From Rhodoglobus vestalii (GTDB lineage Bacteria; Actinomycetota; Actinomycetes; Actinomycetales; Microbacteriaceae), in contig NZ_VFRA01000001.1 of assembly GCF_006788895.1 (NCBI RefSeq), positions 1,240,001 to 1,304,000 on the forward strand: a DNA stretch of 64,000 nucleotides, in the 5' to 3' direction. Below are positions 50,202-59,294 of the stretch, one piece after another; position 1 is the stretch's first letter, and each line of letters opens with the position of its first letter. The notes under the pieces are model-generated. The model saw only the letters and a list, made by a program, of their open reading frames with translations. It searched no databases and was not told where the DNA came from. Made by a program: the position numbers and the translations under genes.

Positions 50202-50699
50202 ATGTTTACATCACAGCGTGCGCTTAGAGGCGCAATTTCGGTCGCTATCGCGGCAGGTCTTACCGTGTCACTATCGGGATGCTTCGGCAACCCGCTCGAA
50301 AACCTCACCAATGGTCTCGTTGAAGGCACCGTCGAGAACGTTATCGAGGGCCAGACCGGGGTCGACATTGACGTCGACGGTGACGGAACGGGTGGCAAGC
50401 TTCCCGATTCGTGGCCGTCTGAGGTTCCTGTTCCCGATGGCAAGATCGGTTTCTCTCTGGCAGCGGGAGGCAGTTTCAGCGCCATGGTCACTGTGCCCGG
50501 GCTCGCCGAGGCCGAAGCGGGATACGAGAATCTGGTTTCCTCTGGCTACGAACTAGTTTCTGAAATTTCACTCGGCGAAGACGCTTACGCTTACGGGCTG
50601 CAAAAAGACAACTGGTCGGTGCAGTACTCCTGGGGCATCAACGAGGACGGGACTGCGAGCGTCAGTGTGATCGCGACCGAGACTGAGACAAGTGGATAG
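50202..50699 (+). CDS. predicted lipoprotein of unknown function
   Basis: A 165-aa protein with a signal region (ALRGAISVAIAAGLTVSLSGC) and the lipobox LSGC. The mature part has an acidic, Asp/Gly-rich linker (GVDIDVDGDGTGG) and a beta-rich C-terminal domain. ATG at 50202 is used; TTG 12 bases earlier is weaker. It is convergent with the large LuxR gene, 8 bp away. No function assigned. Confidence 0.7.
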   Translation: MFTSQRALRGAISVAIAAGLTVSLSGCFGNPLENLTNGLVEGTVENVIEGQTGVDIDVDGDGTGGKLPDSWPSEVPVPDGKIGFSLAAGGSFSAMVTVPGLAEAEAGYENLVSSGYELVSEISLGEDAYAYGLQKDNWSVQYSWGINEDGTASVSVIATETETSG

Positions 50700-50707
50700 G
50701 GAGTGCA

Positions 50708-53278
50708 CTACAGCTCAGTGAGCACCTGCTCCAACTCGACCCGCCCCGTGACCCCCAGCTTGCGATAAATACGAGCAAGGTGGTTGTCGACGGTTCGAAC
50801 TGACAGGCCGAGCTGCTGGCCAATTTCGCGACTGCGTTTGCGGCCGGCAGCAGCCCGTGCGATCGTCCACTCCCGTTCGGTGAGTTCTTCGACGTCACGC
50901 TCAGCCGGACGATGATCCATATCGGCTGCGAGGCGGCGTGCCAGGAGCGTGGCTTTGCGCTCCAACTCGCGCCGATCAGCCTTCGCGGCAGAGCGCGCAC
51001 CCGCGAGTAAACCATCGACTGCGAGCGCAGCCACACCGGCCGATGCTAGCGACGGTGCCAGCTCACACAGCCGGACAACATCCCGACCCGCTGCTGCCTC
51101 ACCCCATTCGCGGATGAGGGCAATCAGCGGCGATGTCGACAGTTGCGTGAGCACGTCACACTGTTCGCGCGCGGCTGCCGCCTGGTCGAGACGCAGTGCC
51201 ACGGTGAGGGTGAGGGCGCTGAGGAGGAAGTGGCCGAGGTTGATCCCTTCTGTCACCGCCGCAATAATCATGTGGGCACCATCTTCGGGCCGCCCCTCAG
51301 CCGCGAGGAGGAACGCTTCACATTCGGCGCGCTGCAGAATTACTTTGGCGTCGCCGGCATACTCCGGGGCAATTTCAGACAGGAGCCGGTAGGCAATATT
51401 CGGGTTGCCGCGCTGAGCCTCAATCGTTGCGTGAAGCGCGGTTGCGGTGCCGAGCAGGCCGGTAAAGTCGCGCCACTTCAGTTGGTCAACAGCCAGCGCT
51501 GCGAGCGCGCTCGCCTCGGTGAGCTTGCCGTCGTGGAGTCGAATGATCGCCAGTGCGTACGACCAGACTCCGGCAGAATCAGCGAAACGATCGAGTCGGC
51601 GCTGTGCCGCGAAGTCGCCGGCACGCGCAATGTCAGCGGAGGCGACCAGCGCGATGAACTCCGAGAGGTCAAGCAGTGCGTCGGCGTAGGGCGCCTCGAA
51701 GCGGAAGGCTTCGGTGAGCGGCCGAGTCTGGCCAATGATCTGGAACGCTTGGTTGGGATTGCCCGACATTGTCGCAATCATCGCGGCTGTCAACCCGGCA
51801 TTCACTGCCGCAAGTCCCCCGTCAGCCGACACCGGATCAGCCACGCCGCTCAACACTGTGGCGTCACCGGTGATGAGCTGCCACTTGGCCAACTCGGGGC
51901 GCACCACTGCCTGAGCCTGGGCATCCAACTCACCCAGTTTGGCGGTCACACGCTCAACCGCCTGAGCGGGCTGGGCCAGCCGGTACACCACGTGCTGACC
52001 CCAGCGAACGAGAGCAATCGCGCGCTGCTCGTCGCCGCTGGCCAACCCGAATACTGACTCAAAAACCTGCGATGAGCGCTGGGATTCGGCGAGCGCCGAC
52101 AGCGCACTGGCCAACACCAACTCAGGCGCAAAACGGCGTGCGGCGACCTGGGCACGTTCAGCCAAGGCTGCAGCGACAGTATGATCGCCTGCCGCATGCG
52201 CATAGTTAGCGGCCCAATCCAGTTCGTCATTGGTGATCGTCGCATCCGTCGATGTCAGCAACACCGTTGCTGTGAAACGCAACTGCTGGTCGCCCATTGG
52301 AGTTAACCGGGAAGCGACCTCTCTAATGATTTCGGTGCGCTCGGCACGAGAAAGTTCCACGACAAGAGCTTCGGCAAACAGCGGGTGCGCGAGTCGCACC
52401 GACGGAAGGGAATCGTCACCAGTGTCTTCAACGACTCCCTCTGTTGTGAGGCGGGCCAGCACATCCATTTCGTCGCCTCGAATAGCGGCATGCGGAATGG
52501 GCTGCGCAATGGCAATCAGTTGAGCGAGTCGCCGTTCGTCGTCGCTCAGCTGCAACAGGCGCTCAGAGATGGTTGCACGCACATGTTTGGGCAGGGCCGC
52601 CACCGACACCTCGACACCAAAATCGCCGCTGTGGATGCCGCCGGCCCGCGCCGCCGCAAAAGTGAGTTCTCGCAGCATCAGTGGGTTGCCGCGGCTCGCC
52701 TCGAACAGTGCGCGCAGGCTCTCGGGGCGCAGGCTTCCGCCGAAATACTGTTGGAGGATCGACTGGCTGTGTTCCAAGCTCAAACCATCGAGGTCGACAA
52801 TGTCGATGAGGTTCTCGTGCAGCAGGCGCGCCAGAGGGCCCGAAACTTCGTGGGAATCGCGGGCGGTGAGCAGGGCGGTGACACCGAAGACGCGCACCAG
52901 TTGGTAGAGAACGCCGGCGGAGACGGCATCCAGTAGGGGTGCATCGTCGACTATGAGCACAAACTTTGTCGGGTTCTCGCCGACGACGGCAACGAGGGCT
53001 TGAACGCGGTCGCTCACGCTCTCGAGGTCTACCCGGCCGGCACTAGCGAGCACCGGAGCCAGAGCTCCGAGGGGAATCTCGGCAAGCTCCGCGAGGCCAA
53101 CAACGGGTACCACTGTTCTGCCATCAGCTCGTAGCGCCTGTGAAATGTGGGCGCCCAGTGTGGTCTTGCCGACACCGCTCGGCCCGCGCAACATCACTGA
53201 GCGTGAGTGGGAGCCCCGAAGAATGCTGAGCACGGCATCCCGCTCAGATTCCCGGGGCAACACCGGCCAACGCGCCAT
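50708..53278 (-). CDS. LAL-type LuxR-family transcriptional regulator
   Basis: An 856-aa regulator. ATG at 53278 follows GGAGGAA; the longer frame upstream is mostly the tandem repeat and has no site. The STAND-type ATPase at the N-terminus shows GPSGVGKTT and Walker B KFVLIVDDAPLLD. A long helical TPR-like middle is followed by a LuxR HTH (TEREWTIARAAAGRKRSREIGQQLGLSVRTVDNHLARIYRKLG). Such proteins often control sugar or secondary-metabolite genes. No clear target next to it. Confidence 0.9.
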   Translation of the reverse strand: MARWPVLPRESERDAVLSILRGSHSRSVMLRGPSGVGKTTLGAHISQALRADGRTVVPVVGLAELAEIPLGALAPVLASAGRVDLESVSDRVQALVAVVGENPTKFVLIVDDAPLLDAVSAGVLYQLVRVFGVTALLTARDSHEVSGPLARLLHENLIDIVDLDGLSLEHSQSILQQYFGGSLRPESLRALFEASRGNPLMLRELTFAAARAGGIHSGDFGVEVSVAALPKHVRATISERLLQLSDDERRLAQLIAIAQPIPHAAIRGDEMDVLARLTTEGVVEDTGDDSLPSVRLAHPLFAEALVVELSRAERTEIIREVASRLTPMGDQQLRFTATVLLTSTDATITNDELDWAANYAHAAGDHTVAAALAERAQVAARRFAPELVLASALSALAESQRSSQVFESVFGLASGDEQRAIALVRWGQHVVYRLAQPAQAVERVTAKLGELDAQAQAVVRPELAKWQLITGDATVLSGVADPVSADGGLAAVNAGLTAAMIATMSGNPNQAFQIIGQTRPLTEAFRFEAPYADALLDLSEFIALVASADIARAGDFAAQRRLDRFADSAGVWSYALAIIRLHDGKLTEASALAALAVDQLKWRDFTGLLGTATALHATIEAQRGNPNIAYRLLSEIAPEYAGDAKVILQRAECEAFLLAAEGRPEDGAHMIIAAVTEGINLGHFLLSALTLTVALRLDQAAAAREQCDVLTQLSTSPLIALIREWGEAAAGRDVVRLCELAPSLASAGVAALAVDGLLAGARSAAKADRRELERKATLLARRLAADMDHRPAERDVEELTEREWTIARAAAGRKRSREIGQQLGLSVRTVDNHLARIYRKLGVTGRVELEQVLTEL

Positions 53279-53294
53279 GAGCTTCCTCCGTCCC

Positions 53295-53324
53295 GGGCAC
53301 TGTACTTCTGGGCACTGTACTTCT
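53295..53324 (+). repeat. 15-bp tandem duplication upstream of LuxR gene
   Basis: GGGCACTGTACTTCT occurs twice without a gap, 17 bp before the LuxR start. It lies between this gene and the divergent dehydrogenase gene, so it could change promoter spacing. Confidence 0.85.
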
Positions 53325-53380
53325 GGGCGACAGCTTAGTGGGTGGGCGTTGTTCGGTGCTTGGGTAGTCTGGTTTGCACC

Positions 53381-54298
53381 ATGATCACGATTGCCCTCCC
53401 CGACCAACACATGCATGACCGACTCACCGCGCAATTGCCCGAGGTGAACCTGATCGTGTGGGGCGCCAACGATGGGCCCCCGCCGCAGCAAGTTGATCTG
53501 GCTGTGCTGGGGTACTTGGGGTCAGCTTGCGAACTCGCTGCCTACGAGGGAATGGATGTCAGAGCCCTGCAGTCGCAATCGCTCGGCTACGATGGCGTCT
53601 CCGATCAGTTGCCCACCGCCATCACCTACTGCAACGCAGTCGGGGTGCATGAAGCCTCCACCGCTGAGCTGGCAGTGGGAATGATCATCTCCGAACAGCG
53701 CGGATTCCCCGAACACTTTGCGAACCAACAGACCGGCACCTGGAATCAGCACGAACAGCCGGGGGTGGCCGGCACCACCATAGTCATCGTTGGGGCCGGC
53801 GGCGTCGGCAATCAGATCGCCGACGCACTGGCCATATTTGAGGCGAACGTAGTGCGCGTCGCCCGCACCAACCGCAGCGACGCCCGCGGTGCCATCCAGT
53901 CGATGGATGCTCTGCCCGCGCTACTGGCGAAAGCCGATGTCGTCGCACTCGCCGTGCCCCTGACGGAAGCCACCACCGGGCTCGTGGATGCCGAATTCCT
54001 TGCCGCCATGAAACCGGGGGCGCTGCTGGTGAATGTCTCGCGCGGCAAAGTTGTGCACACCGACGCGCTCGTTGCTGCGGCATCCGCGGGTCAGGTTCGC
54101 GCGGCGCTCGATGTTACCGACCCCGAACCGCTGCCTCGCGATCACCCGCTGCGGTCGACCCGCGGAATCACGATCACTCCGCATATTGGTGGCTATACCT
54201 CCGCTATGCACGGCCGCGTGGATGCTGTGGTGCGGGAGCAGGCTCGGCGGTTGCTGGCCGGTGAACCGCTTGCGCATGTTGTGATTGAGGCGCGCTAG
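53381..54298 (+). CDS. D-isomer-specific 2-hydroxyacid dehydrogenase
   Basis: A 305-aa oxidoreductase. The NAD loop is VGAGGVGNQIADALAIFEANVVRVAR. The catalytic set is R in VNVSRGKVV, E in DVTDPEPLP and H in ITPHIGGYT. It may reduce glyoxylate, hydroxypyruvate or another 2-oxoacid. ATG at 53381 lacks a ribosome site. It ends 4 bp into the stop of the LacI gene on the other strand. Confidence 0.88.
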   Translation: MITIALPDQHMHDRLTAQLPEVNLIVWGANDGPPPQQVDLAVLGYLGSACELAAYEGMDVRALQSQSLGYDGVSDQLPTAITYCNAVGVHEASTAELAVGMIISEQRGFPEHFANQQTGTWNQHEQPGVAGTTIVIVGAGGVGNQIADALAIFEANVVRVARTNRSDARGAIQSMDALPALLAKADVVALAVPLTEATTGLVDAEFLAAMKPGALLVNVSRGKVVHTDALVAAASAGQVRAALDVTDPEPLPRDHPLRSTRGITITPHIGGYTSAMHGRVDAVVREQARRLLAGEPLAHVVIEAR

Positions 54299-55320
54299 TT
54301 CGCGGATATCGTCGAGGCCCGAATGACCAGCTTGGGCGCAAAAACCACCTGGCGACGGTCCGTTTCGGGGTTGGCGGCTTCGTCGAGCAGGATCTCGACC
54401 GCAGTGCGGCCCATATGCGCACTCGGTTGGCTGATTGAGGAGAGCGGTACAACCGCGGCGCTGGCAAAGTCGATGTCGTCGTAGCCCATCAAAGCAATGT
54501 CTTCGGGAACTCGCACGGCTAAGGCTGTGCCGCCATTCATCAGGAGGGCTTGCAAAACCCCCATCGCGACAAGGTCATTGGCGGCGAAGATTGCGTCTGG
54601 GCGGTCTGCCGGAACACGAGCGACAATCTCGGCTCCCGCAGCGCGCCCCGCGATGACACTCAATCCCTCGATCTCGATGACTTCGATTTGTGCGCCCGGA
54701 ACAGTATCGACGGCCTGACGTGCGCCCGCGAGTCGATCGGAGACCTGGCGGATCGCCATGGGGCCGCCAATAAACGCGATGCGGCGTCGACCGATATCGA
54801 GCAGGTGATCCGCGGCGAGTTTGCCGCCAACGATGTCGTCGACAGAAACGGAACTGAAAGTGGAATTGGGGCTCTCGCGGTCGACAAGAACGGCGGGGAT
54901 GCCGCGCTTGCGCATGGAATCGAGTCGGTCTGTGATGTCACCGTAGGGTGAAATGAGCACGCCGAACACACGCTGCTGTTCGAACAGGTCGAGGTATTTT
55001 GCTTCGCGTTCGCTGTTCTCATCGCTGTTTCCGAGCGTTACGGTAAGCCCGCCTTCGGCAGCCTTGTCCTCCGCGCCGCGGGCGATGTCGGTGAAGAAGG
55101 GGTTGCGCACATCGAGCACCACGAGGCCAATGGTCTGGCTGTGGCCGACACGGAGCTGCCGGGCGGCATCGTTGCGGATAAACCCGAGGCTCTCGATCGC
55201 TTTCTGCACCCGCTCAATCGTGGAGGGGGAGACTTTGTGGGGGTGGTTGAGCACATTCGACACGGTGCCGACAGAGACGCCAGCACTGTTGGCCACATCG
55301 TGCACACTCGGCGTTGTCAT
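54295..55320 (-). CDS. LacI-family regulator, probable rhamnose operon repressor
   Basis: A 341-aa repressor. The N-terminal HTH SVHDVANSAGVSVGTVSNVLNHP has the hinge NDAARQLRVG. The sugar-binding domain follows with TIGLVVLDVRNPFFTDIARGAE. It is divergent from the sugar ABC operon with 264 bp between, and the promoter candidate at 55450-55479 is a likely target. Sensing rhamnose or a product is an inference from the operon. Confidence 0.88.
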   Translation of the reverse strand: MTTPSVHDVANSAGVSVGTVSNVLNHPHKVSPSTIERVQKAIESLGFIRNDAARQLRVGHSQTIGLVVLDVRNPFFTDIARGAEDKAAEGGLTVTLGNSDENSEREAKYLDLFEQQRVFGVLISPYGDITDRLDSMRKRGIPAVLVDRESPNSTFSSVSVDDIVGGKLAADHLLDIGRRRIAFIGGPMAIRQVSDRLAGARQAVDTVPGAQIEVIEIEGLSVIAGRAAGAEIVARVPADRPDAIFAANDLVAMGVLQALLMNGGTALAVRVPEDIALMGYDDIDFASAAVVPLSSISQPSAHMGRTAVEILLDEAANPETDRRQVVFAPKLVIRASTISAN

Positions 55321-55363
55321 AGCACTACCAGAATTTCTGAGCCCGACAGTGGGCTACTTATTA

Positions 55364-55384
55364 GGGCGAGAACATTTCTCGCCC
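55364..55384. promoter_or_regulatory. perfect palindrome near the LacI start
   Basis: GGGCGAGAA - CAT - TTCTCGCCC has 9-bp arms and lies 44 bp before the LacI start codon. It could be the operator of a LacI-type protein or a hairpin of its leader. A second inverted pair (AGCCC / GGGCT) lies at 55340-55355. Confidence 0.5.
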
Positions 55385-55449
55385 ACGACAAAAGTGTAAC
55401 GATTCAGTTATCGAGGTCAAGTTTAGCCACCAGCGACGCTCTAGAGGAC

Positions 55450-55479
55450 TTGACGTACCCGGATATTGCATCGTATTCT
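55450..55479 (+). promoter_or_regulatory. candidate promoter of rhamnose ABC operon
   Basis: TTGACG (55450-55455), 18 bp, TATTCT (55474-55479): a fair sigma-70-type promoter 106 bp before the ATPase start. Related AACGAT words occur on either side, at about 55393 and (minus strand) 55498, as possible operator halves. Confidence 0.5.
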
Positions 55480-55584
55480 TCACAAACACCCGATTTTATC
55501 GTTTCAATTCGTGGCTGAGCAGAAGTTCAGACACTCGGCTAGCGATACGACAGCACCAACTCAACGCGGAGGCATCACAGTTCA

Positions 55585-57204
55585 ATGGCGACTGCAGCAG
55601 AAACGGCACCGACACCGGCCCCCCAGCCGGGCCGCGTCCCCGCGCTCAGCCTCCGGGGTGCATCCAAAACATTCGGGCCCGTCGTCGCGCTTGCCGAGGG
55701 AACTATCGAAATTCTTGCCGGCGAAATTCATGCGCTCGTGGGAGAGAACGGTGCCGGCAAATCCACTCTCGTGAAGATCCTGGCCGGCGTACACTCCCCC
55801 GACGGCGGCGAGTTTCTCATTGAACGAAAGCCAGCCCACTTTCGCAATGTGAGCGAAAGCAAGGCGGCCGGAATCTCGGTCATCTACCAAGAGCCCACAC
55901 TGTTCCCCGACCTCACTGTTGCAGAGAACATCTTCATCGGCCGCCAGCCGAAAGGCCGTGCGGGTCTCATCAGCCGCGGAGAAATGCGTCGACTAGCCGC
56001 AGAACTTTTTGCCACCCTCGGTGTGCCTATCGACCCCGATCGCATCGCCGATGGCCTCTCCATCGCCGACCAACAAATCATCGAAATTGCCAAAGCAATT
56101 TCGCTCGACGCCAACGTGCTCGTCATGGACGAACCAACGGCGGCCCTCTCCGGAGTCGAAGTGGAGCGCCTCTTCACTGTCGCCCGCGCGCTGCGCGACA
56201 AGGGCGCCGGCATCCTGTTTATCTCGCACCGTTTCGAAGAGGTCTTTGATCTCGCCGACCGCATCACCGTGATGCGCGATGGACGGTACATCCAAGTGCA
56301 CAACACTGCCGAAGTTACCGTGCCCGCGATCGTCACAGAGATGGTTGGACGTGAACTGGGAGAGCTATTCCCGAAAAAGGATGCCGCCGTCGGAGAGGTC
56401 GTGCTGAAAGTTGAGGGCCTGCACAGCGCTGGCACCTTCCGAGGTATCGACTTCGAGATCCGCGCCGGAGAAATTGTTGCCCTCTCCGGCCTCGTCGGGG
56501 CCGGACGCACCGAAGTAGCACGAGCCGTCTTCGGTATCGACCCTTACGACTCCGGCAGCGTGCATATCGACGGTGCAGCCCTCAAGCCCCACAGTCCCAA
56601 GGACGCGATCGCCGCCGGAGTCGGATTCGTTCCCGAAGATCGACGTAAGCAAGGATTGGTTCTCGATCTTTCTGTGGCGCGAAACGTCACCCTGACCCTT
56701 CGACGCTCACTGGCCCGATTCGGGATCATCTCGGGCCGACGGGAGCATGCGGCTGCAGAAAAGTGGTCGCAGCGCCTCCAAGTGAAAACAGGCTCACAAG
56801 ACCTCGCCGTCTCGACGCTCTCCGGAGGCAACCAACAAAAGGTAGTGCTCGCCAAGTGGCTGGCGACTGACCCCAAGCTACTCATCGTCGACGAACCGAC
56901 CAGGGGCATCGACGTCGGCACCAAAGCTGAAGTACACCGCATCCTCTCCGACCTTGCGGGCCGCGGCATTGCCATCCTCATGATTTCGTCAGAGCTGCCC
57001 GAAGTGCTCGGCATGGCCGACCGCATTCTCGTCATGCACGAGGGCCGCATCGCGGCCGCCCTCAACCGTGGGCATGCGACCGCAGAACTCGTGATGCAGG
57101 CAGCCACCGGCAGCCAACACGAATCCCACCAAAAACCGACCGACGAAGAACTAAGCGCTGAACTGGGCACTGAACTAAGCACTGAACTGGGGGCGGGTAA
57201 GTGA
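55585..57204 (+). CDS. sugar ABC transporter ATPase with two nucleotide domains (RhaT-type)
   Basis: A 539-aa double ATPase of the RbsA/XylG family. The first domain has GENGAGKST at 53-61 and the second has the degenerate GLVGAGRTEVA that is normal for this family, with signatures LSIADQQIIEIAKA and LSGGNQQKVVLAK. It powers the import of rhamnose or another sugar; the context with mutarotase and isomerase favours rhamnose. The C-terminal tail carries a 24-bp tandem duplication (57148-57195) and its stop overlaps the next start (GTGA). Confidence 0.92.
   Translation: MATAAETAPTPAPQPGRVPALSLRGASKTFGPVVALAEGTIEILAGEIHALVGENGAGKSTLVKILAGVHSPDGGEFLIERKPAHFRNVSESKAAGISVIYQEPTLFPDLTVAENIFIGRQPKGRAGLISRGEMRRLAAELFATLGVPIDPDRIADGLSIADQQIIEIAKAISLDANVLVMDEPTAALSGVEVERLFTVARALRDKGAGILFISHRFEEVFDLADRITVMRDGRYIQVHNTAEVTVPAIVTEMVGRELGELFPKKDAAVGEVVLKVEGLHSAGTFRGIDFEIRAGEIVALSGLVGAGRTEVARAVFGIDPYDSGSVHIDGAALKPHSPKDAIAAGVGFVPEDRRKQGLVLDLSVARNVTLTLRRSLARFGIISGRREHAAAEKWSQRLQVKTGSQDLAVSTLSGGNQQKVVLAKWLATDPKLLIVDEPTRGIDVGTKAEVHRILSDLAGRGIAILMISSELPEVLGMADRILVMHEGRIAAALNRGHATAELVMQAATGSQHESHQKPTDEELSAELGTELSTELGAGK
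57148..57195 (+). repeat. 24-bp tandem duplication in ATPase tail
   Basis: Two 24-bp units code for repeats of ELSAELGT / ELSTELGA. The second unit differs at a few bases. The tail is acidic and probably dispensable. Confidence 0.8.
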
Positions 57205-58226
57205 GCACCATAACCCACGCACCAGCCGTGCGCAGAAGCAGTGCCCTCAAGCGCTTCTTCACTGCGCGCGAAATTCCCGTAGCAAGCGCCCTTGTTGTGC
57301 TCATCGTGGTGACGTACATCATCAACCCCCGCTTCCTCTCGCCACAAAGCTCCAAAGATCTGATGCTCAATGCGACGATCGTGGTTATTCTTGCGGTGGC
57401 ACAAGCACTCGTCATTATTACCCGAAATGTGGATCTGTCGGTCGGTGCCATTCTGGGTCTTGTCGCCTTCGGCACCGGCACCGTCTTCGACATTTTCCCC
57501 AATATTCCCATCGTTCTCGTGTTTGTGATCGGGATGGTCTTCGGCGGGCTTCTTGGCTCGATCAACGGCATGCTGGTCACCTCTGCCAAGGTTCCTGCAC
57601 TGGTGATCACACTGGGAACGCTGTACATATTCCGGGGCGTACTGTCCAGCTGGGCCGGTTCTAAGCAGTACTTTTCGGGTGACAATCCGAAGGAGTTTGG
57701 CAATCTCTCGGTGGACACCTTCCTCAGCATCCCCATCATCACCATCATCGCCGTCGTCATCACTATCGCGGTCGCGATGTTCATGAGTTCCGTGCGCAGC
57801 GGCCGCGATCTATACGCAATCGGATCTGACCCCGAGGCGGCTCGCCTCTTCGGCATCCCGGTCGGCGGTCGTGTACTCAGCGCCTTCATCGCCTGCGGTG
57901 CCCTCACCGGTCTTGCCGGCGTGCTGTACACCTCGCGCTACAACTCGGTTGGCGCGCTCACCGGCTCCGGTATCGAGCTGGATGTCGTGGCCGCCGTTGT
58001 CGTCGGAGGGGTTGCGATCTTCGGTGGATCGGGCACTGTCGCCGGCGCTGCTATTGGAGCCGTTCTTCTCGCCACCATCACCGGTGCCCTCACGGCCACA
58101 CGGGTCGACAAGTTTTGGCAGCAGGCGATTGTGGGTGTGCTCATTCTGGCCGCCATCATCATCGACCGAGTTGTGTCGCTGCGAAGAGCCCGCAAGCTGC
58201 GAGTAGATGAGGCTAAAGATGTCTGA
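57201..58226 (+). CDS. sugar ABC transporter permease (RhaP-type, first)
   Basis: A 341-aa permease of the BPD_transp_2 family, GTG start, with about nine membrane segments. VDLSVGAILGLVAFGTGT and GSINGMLVTSAKVPALVITLGTLYIFRGVLS are family blocks. GSDPEAARLFGIPVGGR is the coupling loop. It pairs with the second permease. The spacing is a 4-bp overlap with the ATPase gene and an 8-bp overlap with the next. Confidence 0.92.
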   Translation: MSTITHAPAVRRSSALKRFFTAREIPVASALVVLIVVTYIINPRFLSPQSSKDLMLNATIVVILAVAQALVIITRNVDLSVGAILGLVAFGTGTVFDIFPNIPIVLVFVIGMVFGGLLGSINGMLVTSAKVPALVITLGTLYIFRGVLSSWAGSKQYFSGDNPKEFGNLSVDTFLSIPIITIIAVVITIAVAMFMSSVRSGRDLYAIGSDPEAARLFGIPVGGRVLSAFIACGALTGLAGVLYTSRYNSVGALTGSGIELDVVAAVVVGGVAIFGGSGTVAGAAIGAVLLATITGALTATRVDKFWQQAIVGVLILAAIIIDRVVSLRRARKLRVDEAKDV

Positions 58227-59265
58227 GACCGTGACAAGCACCTCACGCGGCCAATGGATCCGCCGCCTCACCGGCCATGATGCGGTCATCTTCTACATCC
58301 TGATTTCCGTCGTCGTTATTTCGATGGTCTCGGTGAACTTCTTCGCATCCACTCTCACGGTGGGTTTCTTGCTCATTCAGGTGCTTCCCATTCTGCTGAT
58401 TGCCATGCCTATGGCGCTGGTGATCGTCTCGGGGGAGATTGACCTTTCGGTAGCCTCGACAGCGGGGCTCACCAGCGCCACCATGGGCGTACTGTGGCGC
58501 GATAGCGGGCTCGATATCGGAAGCGTTATCGCCCTCTCACTGCTCGTCGGAGTGCTGTGTGGAGCCTTCAATGGGTTTCTGATCACCACGCTCGGCCTGC
58601 CATCGCTGGCCGTCACCATCGGAACTCTCGCTCTCTACCGCGGGTTGGCACTCGTCGTTATTGGCGACCAGAAGGTAACAAACTTCCCACCAGCGCTCAA
58701 CGCCTTTGTGCTCTCCAAGATTGGTAACACCGGCATCCCGGTCATGATGATCTTCGTTCTCATCGTGATTGCCTTCTTCGCAGTACTGCTTCACTTCACC
58801 CCATTCGGTCGAGGCCTCTACGCTCTCGGCTACAGCCCGCAGGCGGCTACCTTCGTCGGGGTCAGGGTCGGTCACTCCAAGTTTTGGATGTTCGTCGCCA
58901 CCGGCGTTGTCTCCTCGATGGTTGGCATATTTCTTACCCTGCGTCTGGCAAGCGCCGGCCCCGACAACGGAACTGGCCTTGAGCTCAGTGTTATCGCCGC
59001 TGTGCTCCTGGGTGGGGTCTCCATCTTCGGAGGTAAGGGCAACATCCCCGGCGTTGTCGGCGGCGTGCTCCTCATCGGCACCCTCACCTACGCGCTTCGT
59101 TTAGCGAAGGTGCCCGAAACGGCCCTCATTATCGTCACCGGCGGACTGCTCGTGCTTTCCGTCGTGGCCCCCAGCGTTATCGCTTGGAGCAAAGAACGTA
59201 TCCGGTTGAACCGGTTACACCGAGAAGTCCCGGGGCAGAGCGCCTCAGGAGAAACCAGCGCCTAA
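58219..59265 (+). CDS. sugar ABC transporter permease (RhaQ-type, second)
   Basis: A 348-aa permease of the same family. ATG at 58219 follows GAGG at about seven bases; an ATG 12 bases earlier is less likely. Core blocks IDLSVASTAGLTSATMGVLW, GFLITTLGLPSLAVTIGTLALYRG and GYSPQAATFVGVRVG match sugar permeases. Two different permease genes are usual for rhamnose importers of the RhaSTPQ type. Confidence 0.92.
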   Translation: MSETVTSTSRGQWIRRLTGHDAVIFYILISVVVISMVSVNFFASTLTVGFLLIQVLPILLIAMPMALVIVSGEIDLSVASTAGLTSATMGVLWRDSGLDIGSVIALSLLVGVLCGAFNGFLITTLGLPSLAVTIGTLALYRGLALVVIGDQKVTNFPPALNAFVLSKIGNTGIPVMMIFVLIVIAFFAVLLHFTPFGRGLYALGYSPQAATFVGVRVGHSKFWMFVATGVVSSMVGIFLTLRLASAGPDNGTGLELSVIAAVLLGGVSIFGGKGNIPGVVGGVLLIGTLTYALRLAKVPETALIIVTGGLLVLSVVAPSVIAWSKERIRLNRLHREVPGQSASGETSA

Positions 59266-59294
59266 GCACCAGGCGTGTTATGAAAGGAAGAACA

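Noticed and set aside
51143..52057. Long plus-strand frame antisense to the LuxR-family gene
   Set aside because: A typical GC-rich shadow frame: the opposite strand encodes a clear LAL regulator with conserved motifs.
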